From the NCBI RefSeq assembly GCF_004342165.1, contig NZ_SMAL01000001.1, positions 363,591 to 427,590 on the forward strand: a DNA stretch of 64,000 bases, given 5' to 3'. A model generated the notes under the pieces. The model was not told where the DNA came from. It did not search any database and saw only the letters and a list, made by a program, of their open reading frames with translations. Position 1 is the stretch's first letter. Every line of letters begins with the position of its first letter. The position numbers were made by a program, and so were the translations under genes. The DNA comes from Natranaerovirga pectinivora. GTDB lineage: Bacteria > Bacillota > Clostridia > Lachnospirales > DSM-24629. Shown here in pieces: positions 47,582-56,420 of this stretch.

Positions 47582-48547
47582 ATGGAGATAAAAATTTTTG
47601 CAGGAAGCACAGGAAAAGAATTTGCTGAAAGAATGTGTAAGTATTTAGGCACTGACTTAGGTAAATCAAAAGTCCTTACCTTTACAGAAGGCAACACATA
47701 TGTTAAAGCTGAAGAGACCGTTAGAGACAAAGATGTTTACTTAGTTCAGTCCATTGGATTACACCCAAACAATGAGTTTACGGAGATTCTTTTCTGGATG
47801 GATGCCTTTAAAAGAGCAAGTGCTCATTCTGTTACCGTTGTGATGCCCTATTTCTCATATGCCAAAGGAGACAAAAAAGACGAACCTCGTGTTTCTATAA
47901 GAGGACGGGTTTGTGCTGATTGCATTGAATTGGCTGGAGCAGATAGAGTTGTAACAATGGATTTACATAGTCCTCAAATTCAAGGATTCTTTAAAATACC
48001 TGTAGACCATTTATTTGCATTACCTATTTTATGTGAGTATGTTAAAACTTTGAATATTGAAGATCTAATAGTTGTATCTCCAGACTCAGGGTTTGCTAAA
48101 GAGGCTAGAAGCTATGCTAGATACCTTAACGCCCCTGTTGCTATAGGGGATAAAGAAAGAGTGGATCATAGCGAAAACGCTAATGTTATCGACATTGTTG
48201 GTGATGTACAAGGAAAAAATGCCCTTATTGTAGATGATTTTAGTATTTCTGGGGGCACACTTATAGATGTGGCCCGTGCCTTAAAAGAAAAAGGCGCTAA
48301 AAAGATATATGCAGCATTATCCCATATTGTCTTAAATGAAAAAGGTGTCAAAAAAATTGAAGACAGTCCAATTGAATTACTAATTAGTACAGATTCAGTA
48401 AATAACCCGTTTGTTAAAGACTCAGATAAAATAAAAATTGTATCTGTAGCCCCTTTATTTGCTGAAACCATAGCTAGAATTGACAGAAAAGAATCGGTTA
48501 GTCCGTTATTTAATGAAGTACCAAGCAAGGTATTTAATAATATATAA
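47582..48547 (+). CDS. prs: Ribose-phosphate pyrophosphokinase
   Basis: A 321-residue PRPP synthetase. It has the metal/ribose motif DLHSPQIQGFF, the flexible loop with KGDKKDEPR, and a PRPP-binding loop written VDDFSISGGTL, a variant of the usual VDDMIDTGGT. ATG 47582 fits GGAGGT (47569-47574). PRPP feeds trpD and nucleotide synthesis. Because of the divergent PRPP loop it may be a second, specialised copy. Confidence 0.85.
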   Translation: MEIKIFAGSTGKEFAERMCKYLGTDLGKSKVLTFTEGNTYVKAEETVRDKDVYLVQSIGLHPNNEFTEILFWMDAFKRASAHSVTVVMPYFSYAKGDKKDEPRVSIRGRVCADCIELAGADRVVTMDLHSPQIQGFFKIPVDHLFALPILCEYVKTLNIEDLIVVSPDSGFAKEARSYARYLNAPVAIGDKERVDHSENANVIDIVGDVQGKNALIVDDFSISGGTLIDVARALKEKGAKKIYAALSHIVLNEKGVKKIEDSPIELLISTDSVNNPFVKDSDKIKIVSVAPLFAETIARIDRKESVSPLFNEVPSKVFNNI

Positions 48548-48578
48548 AAACTATTTACAAAAAGTTCTTACTAAGAAA

Positions 48579-48617
48579 AGATTCACCTATTGAAAAAAAT
48601 AGGTGCATCTTTTTTTA
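48579..48617 (+). terminator. Rho-independent terminator
   Basis: AGATTCACCTATT (48579-48591) with AATAGGTGCATCT (48598-48610), one mismatch, then a run of eight Ts. Confidence 0.88.
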
Positions 48618-48703
48618 TTGTATATTTATTAGTACCTTTCTCATAAAAAGAACATAATATAAATCAATCTAATATGTAGATGATTTGCTTTTATGGAGGG
48701 TAT

Positions 48704-49942
48704 ATGACAACAACAAACAGCAACTATAAAAATGAATTATGGGCTAAGAGTCTATATTATTATAACTTGTTTGATGACATCAAAGAATTTGATAGGGATA
48801 AGGCCTTTGATTATTATCAAGCATCAAATTACTATTTAACCCTATACCATGAAGAAAATGAAAATTCCCCTGAAATATATACTCAAGAAAGTGAATTTCC
48901 AGAGGAGATTATAAGAATATCTCATATAATGGATTTAGATACCAACTGGAGCAAACATATTGTTCCTTATAGTGAATTAACAAAGCTTCAACCAAAAGAT
49001 AGAATTGTAACAGAAAAAGATTTAGTAGAAAGACCAGTAAAAGATGAAATAAGAGGAATGAAAGATGACGAACCTGTTATCGTTGCTAATGTTAATGGAA
49101 TAACCAAAGCATATCCCATAAAAGAACTACTCTGGAATCCAGTAATTAATGACTTTTTGGGGGATATACCTATCGTTATAACCTATTGTCCATTATGTAA
49201 TATTGCTTTTGTATTTAATAGAGAAGTACAGGAAGAAATCCTTACCTTTGGGTTCTCAGGTATGCTCTATAACTCTTGTGTTGTTTTTTATGATTTCAAA
49301 ACTGAAAGTTTATGGGATTCATTAACAGGAATCTGTCTTGCAGGTGATTATGCTGGTAACCAATTAAGTTATATTCCGAAAAATACAGTATCCTATTCAA
49401 GCTATAAAAGAGATTTTCCAGATGGTACAGTTGTCGCTAACGTACGTGGCATATTAAGACCAATTACAAAAAATCCTTATATTGCTTACGACCTTATTAA
49501 AAAACCATTGTTTTTTTACAAACAAATTGACCCACGCCTACCTGCAATGGAAAGAGTCGTTGGTATATGGAATGATGATAGATCTATTTGTTATTCTTAC
49601 TCAGATGTCCTTAGAAGAAAAGTTATAGAAAATGAATTTGAAGGAGAGGATTTTATTATCTTTCATAAGTTTGGTATGATCTCACCTTTAAGTGATCCTA
49701 TTGCAGACGGAAGAGATATTGGGTCAACTTCAGTATTTAGCCCTTATGTGGATGGTATAAAACTCAACTTTTATGTAGTGGACAATAGATTGTTTGATGT
49801 AGAAACAAATTCAGAATGGAGTAGCTTAGGAGTAGCAATAGATGGATTCTATAAAGGTACACAACTAAGATGGATTCGTCATGCCGATACCTATTGGTTT
49901 GTATGGGCAGCATATTTTCCAGAAGTAACCATAAGAAGATAA
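48704..49942 (+). CDS. DUF3179 domain protein
   Basis: A 412-residue protein with the DUF3179 pattern: VNGITKAYPIKELLWNPVIND, ITYCPLCNIAFVFNR with two cysteines, GMLYNSCVVFYDFKTESLW and W......G...G. No signal peptide is visible. Function of the family is unknown. ATG 48704 is chosen because GGAGGG (48695-48700) is just upstream. Confidence 0.85.
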   Translation: MTTTNSNYKNELWAKSLYYYNLFDDIKEFDRDKAFDYYQASNYYLTLYHEENENSPEIYTQESEFPEEIIRISHIMDLDTNWSKHIVPYSELTKLQPKDRIVTEKDLVERPVKDEIRGMKDDEPVIVANVNGITKAYPIKELLWNPVINDFLGDIPIVITYCPLCNIAFVFNREVQEEILTFGFSGMLYNSCVVFYDFKTESLWDSLTGICLAGDYAGNQLSYIPKNTVSYSSYKRDFPDGTVVANVRGILRPITKNPYIAYDLIKKPLFFYKQIDPRLPAMERVVGIWNDDRSICYSYSDVLRRKVIENEFEGEDFIIFHKFGMISPLSDPIADGRDIGSTSVFSPYVDGIKLNFYVVDNRLFDVETNSEWSSLGVAIDGFYKGTQLRWIRHADTYWFVWAAYFPEVTIRR

Positions 49943-49948
49943 ATAATA

Positions 49949-49973
49949 AAGCTCCCATTAGGGGAGTTTTTGT
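49949..49973 (+). terminator. Rho-independent terminator
   Basis: AGCTCCC-ATTA-GGGGAGT followed by TTTT. Confidence 0.82.
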
Positions 49974-50027
49974 TATTATTGGAATTTATTAGTCATATAT
50001 GACTATTTGGAATATTTGAGTTATTTA

Positions 50028-50056
50028 TTGACATTTTTTGAGTTTATATTTATAAT
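50028..50056 (+). promoter_or_regulatory. Consensus sigma-A promoter of the DctP gene
   Basis: TTGACA (50028-50033), exactly 17 bases, TATAAT (50051-50056): both boxes match the consensus perfectly. Confidence 0.85.
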
Positions 50057-50129
50057 TTCTCTAGGGTTATATTTTTATAATTCAACAGTATACTAATTAT
50101 TTTCAAACATTTTTGAAGGAGGAGTTTAA

Positions 50130-51140
50130 ATGAACAAAACAATTAAGAAATTTTTAGTTGTAACACTATCTATTGCGCTGGTTTTCAGTTTGACATTGCC
50201 AGTGTATGCTAAAAACAACAAAGACAAAGGTAGAAAGGTACCAAAGGTTGTATTAAAAGTAGCTACACCATTTAGAGAAGGGCATATTCTTGCTGATACA
50301 GCAGAAAAATTCAAAGAGCTTGTAGAACAAAGTAGCAAGGGTAAAATCGCAGTCATAATCGAAGCAGGTCTTGATACAGAAGAAAATGTAAATTTAAGAT
50401 GTGCCTCAGGTGATGTGGATATCCAATTAACAGGTGGCGAACCTCTTGAAGTTTTCTCACCAGAATACTTTTTCTTTAACGCACCATATGTTATAAAAGA
50501 CTATGACCATTTCCTAAGAGTGTGGAATGGACCTTTAGGGGACGAATCAAAAGCTTTAATATCAGAAAATGGAAATATGAAAAGTTTAGGAACAGTTTTC
50601 CGCGGATACAGACAAATGACATCTAACAAACCAATTAGTGGGCCTAGTGATATAGCAAATATAAAACTAAGGTTACCTGGTGTACATACTTGGATAAGCG
50701 TATGGAGTCAAATTGGAGCTAATCCAGTTGCTGTTCCATTAACAGGTCTTTACCAAGCATTAGCAGATGGGACAGCAGAAGCTTCAGAAGGTGATTTGAC
50801 ACAGATTATGTCATTTAACTTAGCAGAAGTACAATCTCATCTAACAATAACAAATCACTTATGTGCCGTTGGATATATTACAATAAATAACGATACTTAT
50901 AACAGTCTGAAAAAACAAGAAAGACGTCTTGTTGAGAGAGCGATGAAAGAAGCTAGTGAATGGGCTACTCAAGTAACAATGGATAGCGACAATGCAAGAC
51001 TAGAATACTTACAAAATGCAGGAATGACCTTAGGATACCCAGATGCAGATGCCATTAGAGAACTAGCAAAGCCTGCAATAGAAGAATTATTTATTAATGA
51101 ATGGCCAGTAACAACTTGGGAAGAAGTGCTTGCACAATAA
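50130..51140 (+). CDS. TRAP transporter solute-binding protein (DctP)
   Basis: A 336-residue exported protein with a signal peptide ending at about VYA (residue 25). DctP-family marks: LKVATPFREGHILADTAEKFKELVEQSSKGK, the arginine-containing IKLRLPG segment that binds the carboxylate, and NPVAVPLTGLYQALADGTAEASEG. It should capture an organic acid for a TRAP importer. No DctQ/DctM genes are near; the gene stands alone between a perfect promoter and a terminator. GAAGGAGGAG ribosome site. Confidence 0.92.
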   Translation: MNKTIKKFLVVTLSIALVFSLTLPVYAKNNKDKGRKVPKVVLKVATPFREGHILADTAEKFKELVEQSSKGKIAVIIEAGLDTEENVNLRCASGDVDIQLTGGEPLEVFSPEYFFFNAPYVIKDYDHFLRVWNGPLGDESKALISENGNMKSLGTVFRGYRQMTSNKPISGPSDIANIKLRLPGVHTWISVWSQIGANPVAVPLTGLYQALADGTAEASEGDLTQIMSFNLAEVQSHLTITNHLCAVGYITINNDTYNSLKKQERRLVERAMKEASEWATQVTMDSDNARLEYLQNAGMTLGYPDADAIRELAKPAIEELFINEWPVTTWEEVLAQ

Positions 51141-51154
51141 GATTTAGATTAATG

Positions 51155-51186
51155 AAGGGACTGATCCTATATGGACAGTCCCTTTT
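51155..51186. terminator. Bidirectional terminator
   Basis: AAGGGACTG (51155-51163) pairs with CAGTCCCTT (51176-51184), with an inner TCC/GGA. It separates the converging DctP and methyltransferase genes. Confidence 0.82.
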
Positions 51187-51200
51187 AAGTAAATATGCGT

Positions 51201-51803
51201 TTATTTCTCACAAACAGCAACCATTAAATAATACTTTTTATCTGGATGTGGGATCTCTATAATATCATCTACTTGATTATACATTGTAACGGCTTTAAAT
51301 GGCTTTAAGACATCTAAAAACTCCTCACAGGTGTATTGATAGACATGGTATTCATTTTTACAAGGAAAATCTTTGCCTTTACCAAATGGGGTAGAAACAA
51401 TTAATTTGCCACCAGGCTTTAATAGATTGTATAAATTCTTTATAAATAGCGCATCTTCACTGAAATGTTCAATGGTCTCAAAACTAATGATGGTATCAAA
51501 AGTACCATAGATATTATGTAAGTCTTCATTAAGGGCATTGTCTACATAATACTTTGTATTAGGAAAGTTATAATGGGTTTTAGCATATTCAATAGACGCT
51601 GGGTCCACATCTATGCCAACAAATTCAGTAATTTCATTATTGTCTAGAACATGTTCAGCGCCATAACCAACGCCACAAGCAATATCTAAAACTCTCCCTT
51701 TACAAAAATCTTTTGCAAAAATATAACGCTCTATATGTTCTATTAACATCCCATTCTTAGGATTCATAATTTTAGGTATAACTCTTTCACCTGTGTATTC
51801 CAT
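51201..51803 (-). CDS. Class I SAM-dependent methyltransferase
   Basis: A 200-residue cytosolic enzyme. SAM motif I is LDIACGVGYGAEHV (about residues 39-52). Motif II has the acidic VGIDVDP. Later DTIISFETIEHF and LLKPGGKLIVSTPFG are typical of ubiquinone-type/UbiE-like methyltransferases. Substrate unknown. On the minus strand AAGGAG lies 10 bases before the ATG. Confidence 0.88.
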   Translation of the reverse strand: MEYTGERVIPKIMNPKNGMLIEHIERYIFAKDFCKGRVLDIACGVGYGAEHVLDNNEITEFVGIDVDPASIEYAKTHYNFPNTKYYVDNALNEDLHNIYGTFDTIISFETIEHFSEDALFIKNLYNLLKPGGKLIVSTPFGKGKDFPCKNEYHVYQYTCEEFLDVLKPFKAVTMYNQVDDIIEIPHPDKKYYLMVAVCEK

Positions 51804-51974
51804 TATTTCAACTCCTTTGTAATGTTTCAGTTATAATCAAGAATTTTAGTATACCATAAAATGACAGATAGAACTAGGCACTTATCTATTTGCCTTTAAA
51901 GGTGGTACTTTAAAAATTAGGTGAAATACTTTATAATATAAAGGGTAGTAAATACTTAAGAATAGGAGACCATT

Positions 51975-52307
51975 ATGAGTAAAATTAAAATAGATATCTT
52001 TGGCATAGAAAGCTATGTCTTAGGAAAAAGTTGTTGTGGCAAAACGTATTGTGACAAAAATACAAGAACCAATAAAGAATCCTATGAGGAATTCTTAGAA
52101 TTTATAGGCAAAATGGATATACAAGACAAAGTAGACATTAACTTCATAGACATTGTAAAAGAGAACTTAGAAAACTATGAAGAAGTTAAAGAAGAGCTAA
52201 AAGAAGGGGCAATAATTCCTTTAGTATATATTAATGGGGTACTAGAATTTCAAGAAGGGATTCCAAGTACAAAGATATATAAAAAGATATTAGATCAATG
52301 GGTATAA
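51975..52307 (+). CDS. Small thioredoxin-like protein, YuzD-like
   Basis: A 110-residue protein starting KIDIFGIESYVLGKSCCGKTYCD, with three cysteines, then NKESYEEFLEFI, INFIDIV and IPLVYINGVLEF. The order (cysteines after strand one, cis-Pro-like IIPLVYI) resembles DUF1462/YuzD redox proteins with a thioredoxin fold. Similarity is from memory and weak. Monocistronic with a strong terminator. Confidence 0.5.
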   Translation: MSKIKIDIFGIESYVLGKSCCGKTYCDKNTRTNKESYEEFLEFIGKMDIQDKVDINFIDIVKENLENYEEVKEELKEGAIIPLVYINGVLEFQEGIPSTKIYKKILDQWV

Positions 52308-52308
52308 A

Positions 52309-52363
52309 ATAATAAGAGAGATTCTTTAGGTTAATATGCTTAAAAGAATCTCTCTTATTTTAA
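52309..52363. terminator. Strong hairpin terminator
   Basis: AATAAGAGAGATTCTTTA (52311-52328) pairs with TAAAAGAATCTCTCTTATT (52341-52359), followed by Ts. An A-rich left flank lets it also work on the minus strand. Confidence 0.88.
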
Positions 52364-52364
52364 A

Positions 52365-52463
52365 TCATCTCTTTTTTACCAAAAATAGTATTAAAAATAT
52401 AAAAACTAGCCCAACCAATACCAATTCATAGGATAATGAACCCCCACCATTACTCAAGAACAT
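52365..52463 (-). CDS. Possible 32-residue membrane peptide
   Basis: A complete frame on the minus strand with ATG at 52463 and TGA at 52365. It has a short polar N-terminus (MFLSNGGGS), a 20-residue hydrophobic helix and a basic end (VKKR). The terminator at 52309-52363 follows directly. The ribosome site is weak. Known Clostridial small membrane proteins look like this, but chance is possible. Confidence 0.3.
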   Translation of the reverse strand: MFLSNGGGSLSYELVLVGLVFIFLILFLVKKR

Positions 52464-52585
52464 AAACTTACAAAATTAATTTAAAGTATAACTTGAATAC
52501 CTAGCACTTATTCTATATAATTATCAATAGTGTGTTCTTATAATTCTATAAGAAAAATATATAATATTTCCTAGAGGAGTTTTTT

Positions 52586-54859
52586 ATGTCTAAAAATAAG
52601 GAAGAAGCCTATCAGGAAGAAAGAGAACGATTAGAGTATACGATAGATTACTTGATACAAAATATAAATGCAACAGAAGACTACAAAAACAACTTTAAAT
52701 CCAATATAAAAGAGGCCTATGAAAACTTAGACCCTCAAGACAGTAGTCAAAGTTACATAAACATAATCATCAACTCGAACCTTCTAGAAACGGCTATAAA
52801 GAATTATACCAGTTACAAAAAAGCAGTTAAAAAACCTTACTTTGCAAGAATAGATATAAAATCTGAAGCCTCAGATGAATTAGAAAAATTATATATAGGT
52901 AAAACATCCCTATTCAAAGAAGACAATAGCCCAGTTATCTTAGATTGGCGTTCACCATTAGCCTCTGTCTACTATGACGGTCGATTAGGAGAAGTAACCT
53001 ATGATTCTCCAGGTGGCGAAGAAATTGTTGATCTGGTTCTTAAAAGACAATTCACCATAGCAGAAGGTGAATTAGAAAACTTTGTAGATATAGATATCAC
53101 TGCAAATGATGCTTTCTTACAAGCTGCATTAGAAGAAAATGCAGACGATCGATTAAAAGACATTGCATCAACCATACAGGCAGAACAAAACAAAGTCATA
53201 AGAGCAGAACTTAAAAACCCCTTAATTGTACAAGGGGTAGCAGGTAGTGGGAAAACAACCATTGCCCTTCATAGAATAGCCTATTTTATTTACACCTATG
53301 AAAACATATTTGACCCTGATAACTTTATGATTATAGCCCCTAATAAACTATTTATTAACTATATATCAGAAGTCCTACCTGAACTTGGCGTAGAAGATGT
53401 AAACCAAACTACATTTACTGAGTTGATGGAAGACTTTATAGGGTTTAAATTCAAGGTCAAAAATCCATTTGAAGATATGGAAACATTGATTCAAAACAAA
53501 ACCAATGAAAATGTTGATCTATTAAAATGGTTACTATCTTTTAAAGGCTCTTTAAAAGTTAAGGATATAATAGATGATTATATATCTACTATAAAAGAAA
53601 CATTTGTACCAGATGAAGACTTTGCTTTACAAGAAAACATTATTGTAAAAAAAGAGAACATTAAGCGAATGTTTTTAGTAGATTTAGAAGGAATACCTTT
53701 ATACAAAAGGGTAGAAGAAATAAAGAAAAACCTTAAATACCGATTCGGTTTAGTAAAAAAACAAATCTTAAGAGAAACAGAAAATGAGTTTGACAGAAAA
53801 ATACAACACATAAGAAATAAAGAATTTGAATCAGAAGAACGAAGATTAAAACTTGTAGAACTCATAAATGCAAGAGATGAGAAACTAGAAACCCTAAGAA
53901 AAGATTCTACAAGTTTAGTTAGAAAATACATTACTAAATTCCCTAAAACAAAATTAATGGACTATTATAAGGATTTATTTACTAATAAAGAGACTTTGAT
54001 GTCCTATGTGGGTAATGACTTGTCAAAAGAGCAAATAGAGTACTTATCAAACTATGTTAAGAGTGCTATAAGCAAAAAAACTTTTGACTTAGAAGATTTA
54101 TCAACTATAGCCTATATGCGACATAAAATCTTTGGCTTAGATAAAAAGTACTCCATAAAAAATGTAGTCATTGACGAAGCACAAGATTACAGTCCATTAC
54201 AAATATACGCCTTAAAACAAATATTCAATACAAATATGTTCACCTTACTAGGAGACTTGTCACAAGGCATATACTCTTATAGAGCCATTAACACTTGGGA
54301 TGAAGTAATGAACAATATATTTGATAACAAAACAGATTATATGACCTTAGTACAAAGTTACAGAACCACAATCGAGATTATGGAATTGGCTAATGACGTC
54401 ATCAAAAAACTGGACAACCAATTGGACCTAGCAAAACCAGTTATCAGACATGGTAAAAAACCAGAGATTGAAAGTTTTGATAATGAAAATGAAGTCATTG
54501 AGGCAATTTACCAGAGCATAGAAGAAATAAAAGACAACTATACTTCCATTGCAGTCATATGTAAATCAGCAGAAGAATGTATGTATCTAAAAAAAGAGCT
54601 ATCTAAAAAAGGCCTTACAGAATTACAAGTAATAGACGAAAGTCAAGAAAACTACGGGGCAGGCATTATATTAGTGCCATCTTACTTAGCAAAAGGCTTA
54701 GAATTCGACGCAGTCATACTAGCAGCCATAAAAGAAAGATTTACAATGAATGCCCTAGACTTAAAACTTCTGTACGTGGCATTAACAAGATCCTTACACA
54801 GACTGTTTATATATAGTATACGTGGCAATATAGAAGCATTGAATCAGACAACACCTTAG
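52586..54859 (+). CDS. helD: HelD-like RNA polymerase-associated helicase
   Basis: A 757-residue SF1 (UvrD/Rep-like) ATPase. It has an N-terminal coiled coil that in HelD enters the RNA polymerase secondary channel (residues 1-95), then WRSPLASVYYDG, Walker A QGVAGSGKTT near residue 215, a charged insertion (about 340-480), Walker B IDEAQDYSPLQ, GDLSQGIYSYR and SYRTT, and the late motif VALTRSLHRLF. HelD recycles stalled RNA polymerase. Length and domain order match the Firmicutes type. AGAGGAG upstream. Confidence 0.9.
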   Translation: MSKNKEEAYQEERERLEYTIDYLIQNINATEDYKNNFKSNIKEAYENLDPQDSSQSYINIIINSNLLETAIKNYTSYKKAVKKPYFARIDIKSEASDELEKLYIGKTSLFKEDNSPVILDWRSPLASVYYDGRLGEVTYDSPGGEEIVDLVLKRQFTIAEGELENFVDIDITANDAFLQAALEENADDRLKDIASTIQAEQNKVIRAELKNPLIVQGVAGSGKTTIALHRIAYFIYTYENIFDPDNFMIIAPNKLFINYISEVLPELGVEDVNQTTFTELMEDFIGFKFKVKNPFEDMETLIQNKTNENVDLLKWLLSFKGSLKVKDIIDDYISTIKETFVPDEDFALQENIIVKKENIKRMFLVDLEGIPLYKRVEEIKKNLKYRFGLVKKQILRETENEFDRKIQHIRNKEFESEERRLKLVELINARDEKLETLRKDSTSLVRKYITKFPKTKLMDYYKDLFTNKETLMSYVGNDLSKEQIEYLSNYVKSAISKKTFDLEDLSTIAYMRHKIFGLDKKYSIKNVVIDEAQDYSPLQIYALKQIFNTNMFTLLGDLSQGIYSYRAINTWDEVMNNIFDNKTDYMTLVQSYRTTIEIMELANDVIKKLDNQLDLAKPVIRHGKKPEIESFDNENEVIEAIYQSIEEIKDNYTSIAVICKSAEECMYLKKELSKKGLTELQVIDESQENYGAGIILVPSYLAKGLEFDAVILAAIKERFTMNALDLKLLYVALTRSLHRLFIYSIRGNIEALNQTTP

Positions 54860-54898
54860 AAACTAATAAAACTAATAACATAATACTTGGAGGATAAT

Positions 54899-55159
54899 AT
54901 GCAAAAGGATAGCATTAAACAATCATTAATATTATTAGCAACATACGCAAAGGAAACAGTAGAAAAACCTGAAAGAGCAAAAATCATAGAGAAAAATGTT
55001 CAGATCGTAAACAGCTACTTAGATAAAGCAGGGGTAACGAATGTAGAGATACAATCAGATGTTGATAATAGATATGTTCTGAATTATAGAAATATGGGTA
55101 TGGATGAGAGAATAGAGCTATTGCTTGAAGGAAGTAGTAAGAGAATTTTGAGTAGATAA
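54899..55159 (+). CDS. Small hypothetical protein
   Basis: An 86-residue soluble protein (QKDSIKQSLILLATYAKETVEKPER at the start, ENRYVLNYR-like strand at the middle). No family recognised. ATG 54899 is preferred because GGAGGA is 6 bases upstream. It lies 39 bases after helD and before a terminator, so probably in that operon. It is the last gene before the cassette region. Confidence 0.6.
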   Translation: MQKDSIKQSLILLATYAKETVEKPERAKIIEKNVQIVNSYLDKAGVTNVEIQSDVDNRYVLNYRNMGMDERIELLLEGSSKRILSR

Positions 55160-55195
55160 ATGGTTTGGTATAATTGAATAATTAACACAACACAG

Positions 55196-55233
55196 AACTG
55201 ATTGAGTGAATTTGACACTTAATCAGTTTTTTT
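55196..55233 (+). terminator. Rho-independent terminator
   Basis: AACTGATTGAGTG (55196-55208) pairs with CACTTAATCAGTT (55216-55228) with one mismatch, followed by seven Ts. It closes the helD transcript. Confidence 0.88.
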
Positions 55234-55276
55234 GTGTATTTGTGTCATAAAAAGCTATTAATTTGGAGCGTTCTTG

Positions 55277-55285
55277 TGGTATAAT
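55277..55285 (+). promoter_or_regulatory. Possible promoter before the cassette array
   Basis: TGGTATAAT is an extended -10 (TGnTATAAT) at 55277-55285; a -35 box is not obvious. It lies about 120 bases upstream of the first cassette junction and points into the array, the place where an integron cassette promoter would be. Confidence 0.45.
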
Positions 55286-55408
55286 GCTATTAATGTAATT
55301 ATGAGTATATTTTTACAAATCATAGTATATAAGTAATATTTGTGAAGTTTGGTTCGTGAATACCGCCCTATAGGGGGTATAGATGAAATTGTGTTCATAG
55401 ATACAGTA

Positions 55409-55427
55409 GTTAGCAGACATATATAAC
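55409..55427 (+). other. Left cassette junction (attI-like core site)
   Basis: GTTAGCAGACATATATAAC begins with a GTTRRRY-like core (GTTAGCA). Recombination would fall after the G at 55409. Its reverse complement reappears, with two mismatches in 19, at 56253-56271 at the end of the same cassette. The 170 bases to the left hold no AAC box or paired arms as an attC would, so this is either an attI site or a secondary site. Confidence 0.6.
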
Positions 55428-55449
55428 TAGGTTAAGAGGAGAGAATCTA

Positions 55450-56244
55450 ATGAATGGTGAATTACTAGATTTGGTTCAGATATCTTCCAATGCAAAGGCA
55501 ATAATACGTGGAGGAAGTTCAGAGTTTTCACAAGCCCAATATATCGAGAGTGTGAAGTTTTTTATAAAAGGCCAACCGACGTTTATTGAAAAATTGGTTA
55601 GGGGGAAGGATCAGAAATTTAGAGAAGTTGCATCTTCAGTTAATGATTGGTATGAGTATCTTGTAAGTTGTGATACTAAAGATGTATTCCTTAGTCTAGG
55701 GAAAGTTGAGGAGCAAGATATAAATTTATCAGCTTTTGCAAATGGTGTACCAAAGTGGTGTATGCTAACGATGAAAGATAATGGTTCACTACTGGCTTGG
55801 TACCGAAGATGGTATAGAGATGAGTACATTAATAAGTGGCATGTTGAGTTCTATGGTTTGCCATCAAATTTATTGGATTCAGGTATTATTGAATCAGCTG
55901 AAGGTCTTAAGGAGGCTTTATATTCGAGACTAACTGATATTATTGAACTGTCGCAGAATATTAGAGAAGAATCTTGGGTTTCTTTTTTCGAGAGAGCAAG
56001 AAAGAAACTGGTTGATGATGAACCAGTTGTATCAAACCATATTTCAGGTTCATATCCAGAGTTAAATCATAGATTGATTGAGACAGTTTCATTAGCTTGG
56101 TGCTTTGGAGGAATGGGTTCTTGGAATGATAGTCCACCATATTCAGCTCATACTGCTGGACTAGATGAAGAATTTAAGCGTGTGACGGAAGGCCTATATA
56201 ATATATTCCTTGATGTCATTGAAGCTACGGTTAACGTATATTGA
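55450..56244 (+). CDS. Cassette 1 protein, unknown function
   Basis: A 264-residue soluble protein with no signal or membrane segment. The middle has a tryptophan-rich stretch (LLAWYRRWYRDEYINKWHVEFYGLP), and the C-terminus carries LAWCFGGMGSWNDSPP then an EFKRVTEGLYNIF helix. I have a vague memory of an FGGMGSWND-like signature in proteins of mobile cassettes, but I cannot name the domain. It has a good ribosome site (AAGAGGAG) and starts 40 bases inside the cassette. It is the only gene of cassette 1. Confidence 0.8.
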   Translation: MNGELLDLVQISSNAKAIIRGGSSEFSQAQYIESVKFFIKGQPTFIEKLVRGKDQKFREVASSVNDWYEYLVSCDTKDVFLSLGKVEEQDINLSAFANGVPKWCMLTMKDNGSLLAWYRRWYRDEYINKWHVEFYGLPSNLLDSGIIESAEGLKEALYSRLTDIIELSQNIREESWVSFFERARKKLVDDEPVVSNHISGSYPELNHRLIETVSLAWCFGGMGSWNDSPPYSAHTAGLDEEFKRVTEGLYNIFLDVIEATVNVY

Positions 56245-56252
56245 AAGTTTCC

Positions 56253-56420
56253 GTTATATACATCTGCTAACACCAGCTTCACGCAAGGGTCATTCTGAGA
56301 AGCGAATGACCACATCCAGCCCCCTAAGCCCGTCGGGACGTCACCGCATTAGGCGTTCGCAGGCTCACAGCCATAAGCGGAGACTCTAAGGGGCCAGGAC
56401 GTCGTGAAGCCAAAACGTTA
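56253..56420 (+). other. attC site of cassette 1, split by an intron
   Basis: The site opens with GTTATATACATCTGCTAAC (56253-56271), containing the R''-like TGCTAAC. The L''/L' arms GCTTCACG (56276-56283) and CGTGAAGC (56403-56410) are perfect complements. The core GTTA (56417-56420) is followed by the intron, and the site resumes as TATGAAATTGCCAAC at 58323. Between the arms lie smaller hairpins, for example GGTCATTC...GAATGACC. About 160 bp without the intron, at the long end for attC sites. Confidence 0.8.

Noticed and set aside
55330-55408. A fourth attC to the left of cassette 1
   Set aside because: ATACCGCCC-TATA-GGGGGTAT forms a short hairpin, but there is no R'' box (AAC) and no arm pair leading to GTTAGCA.
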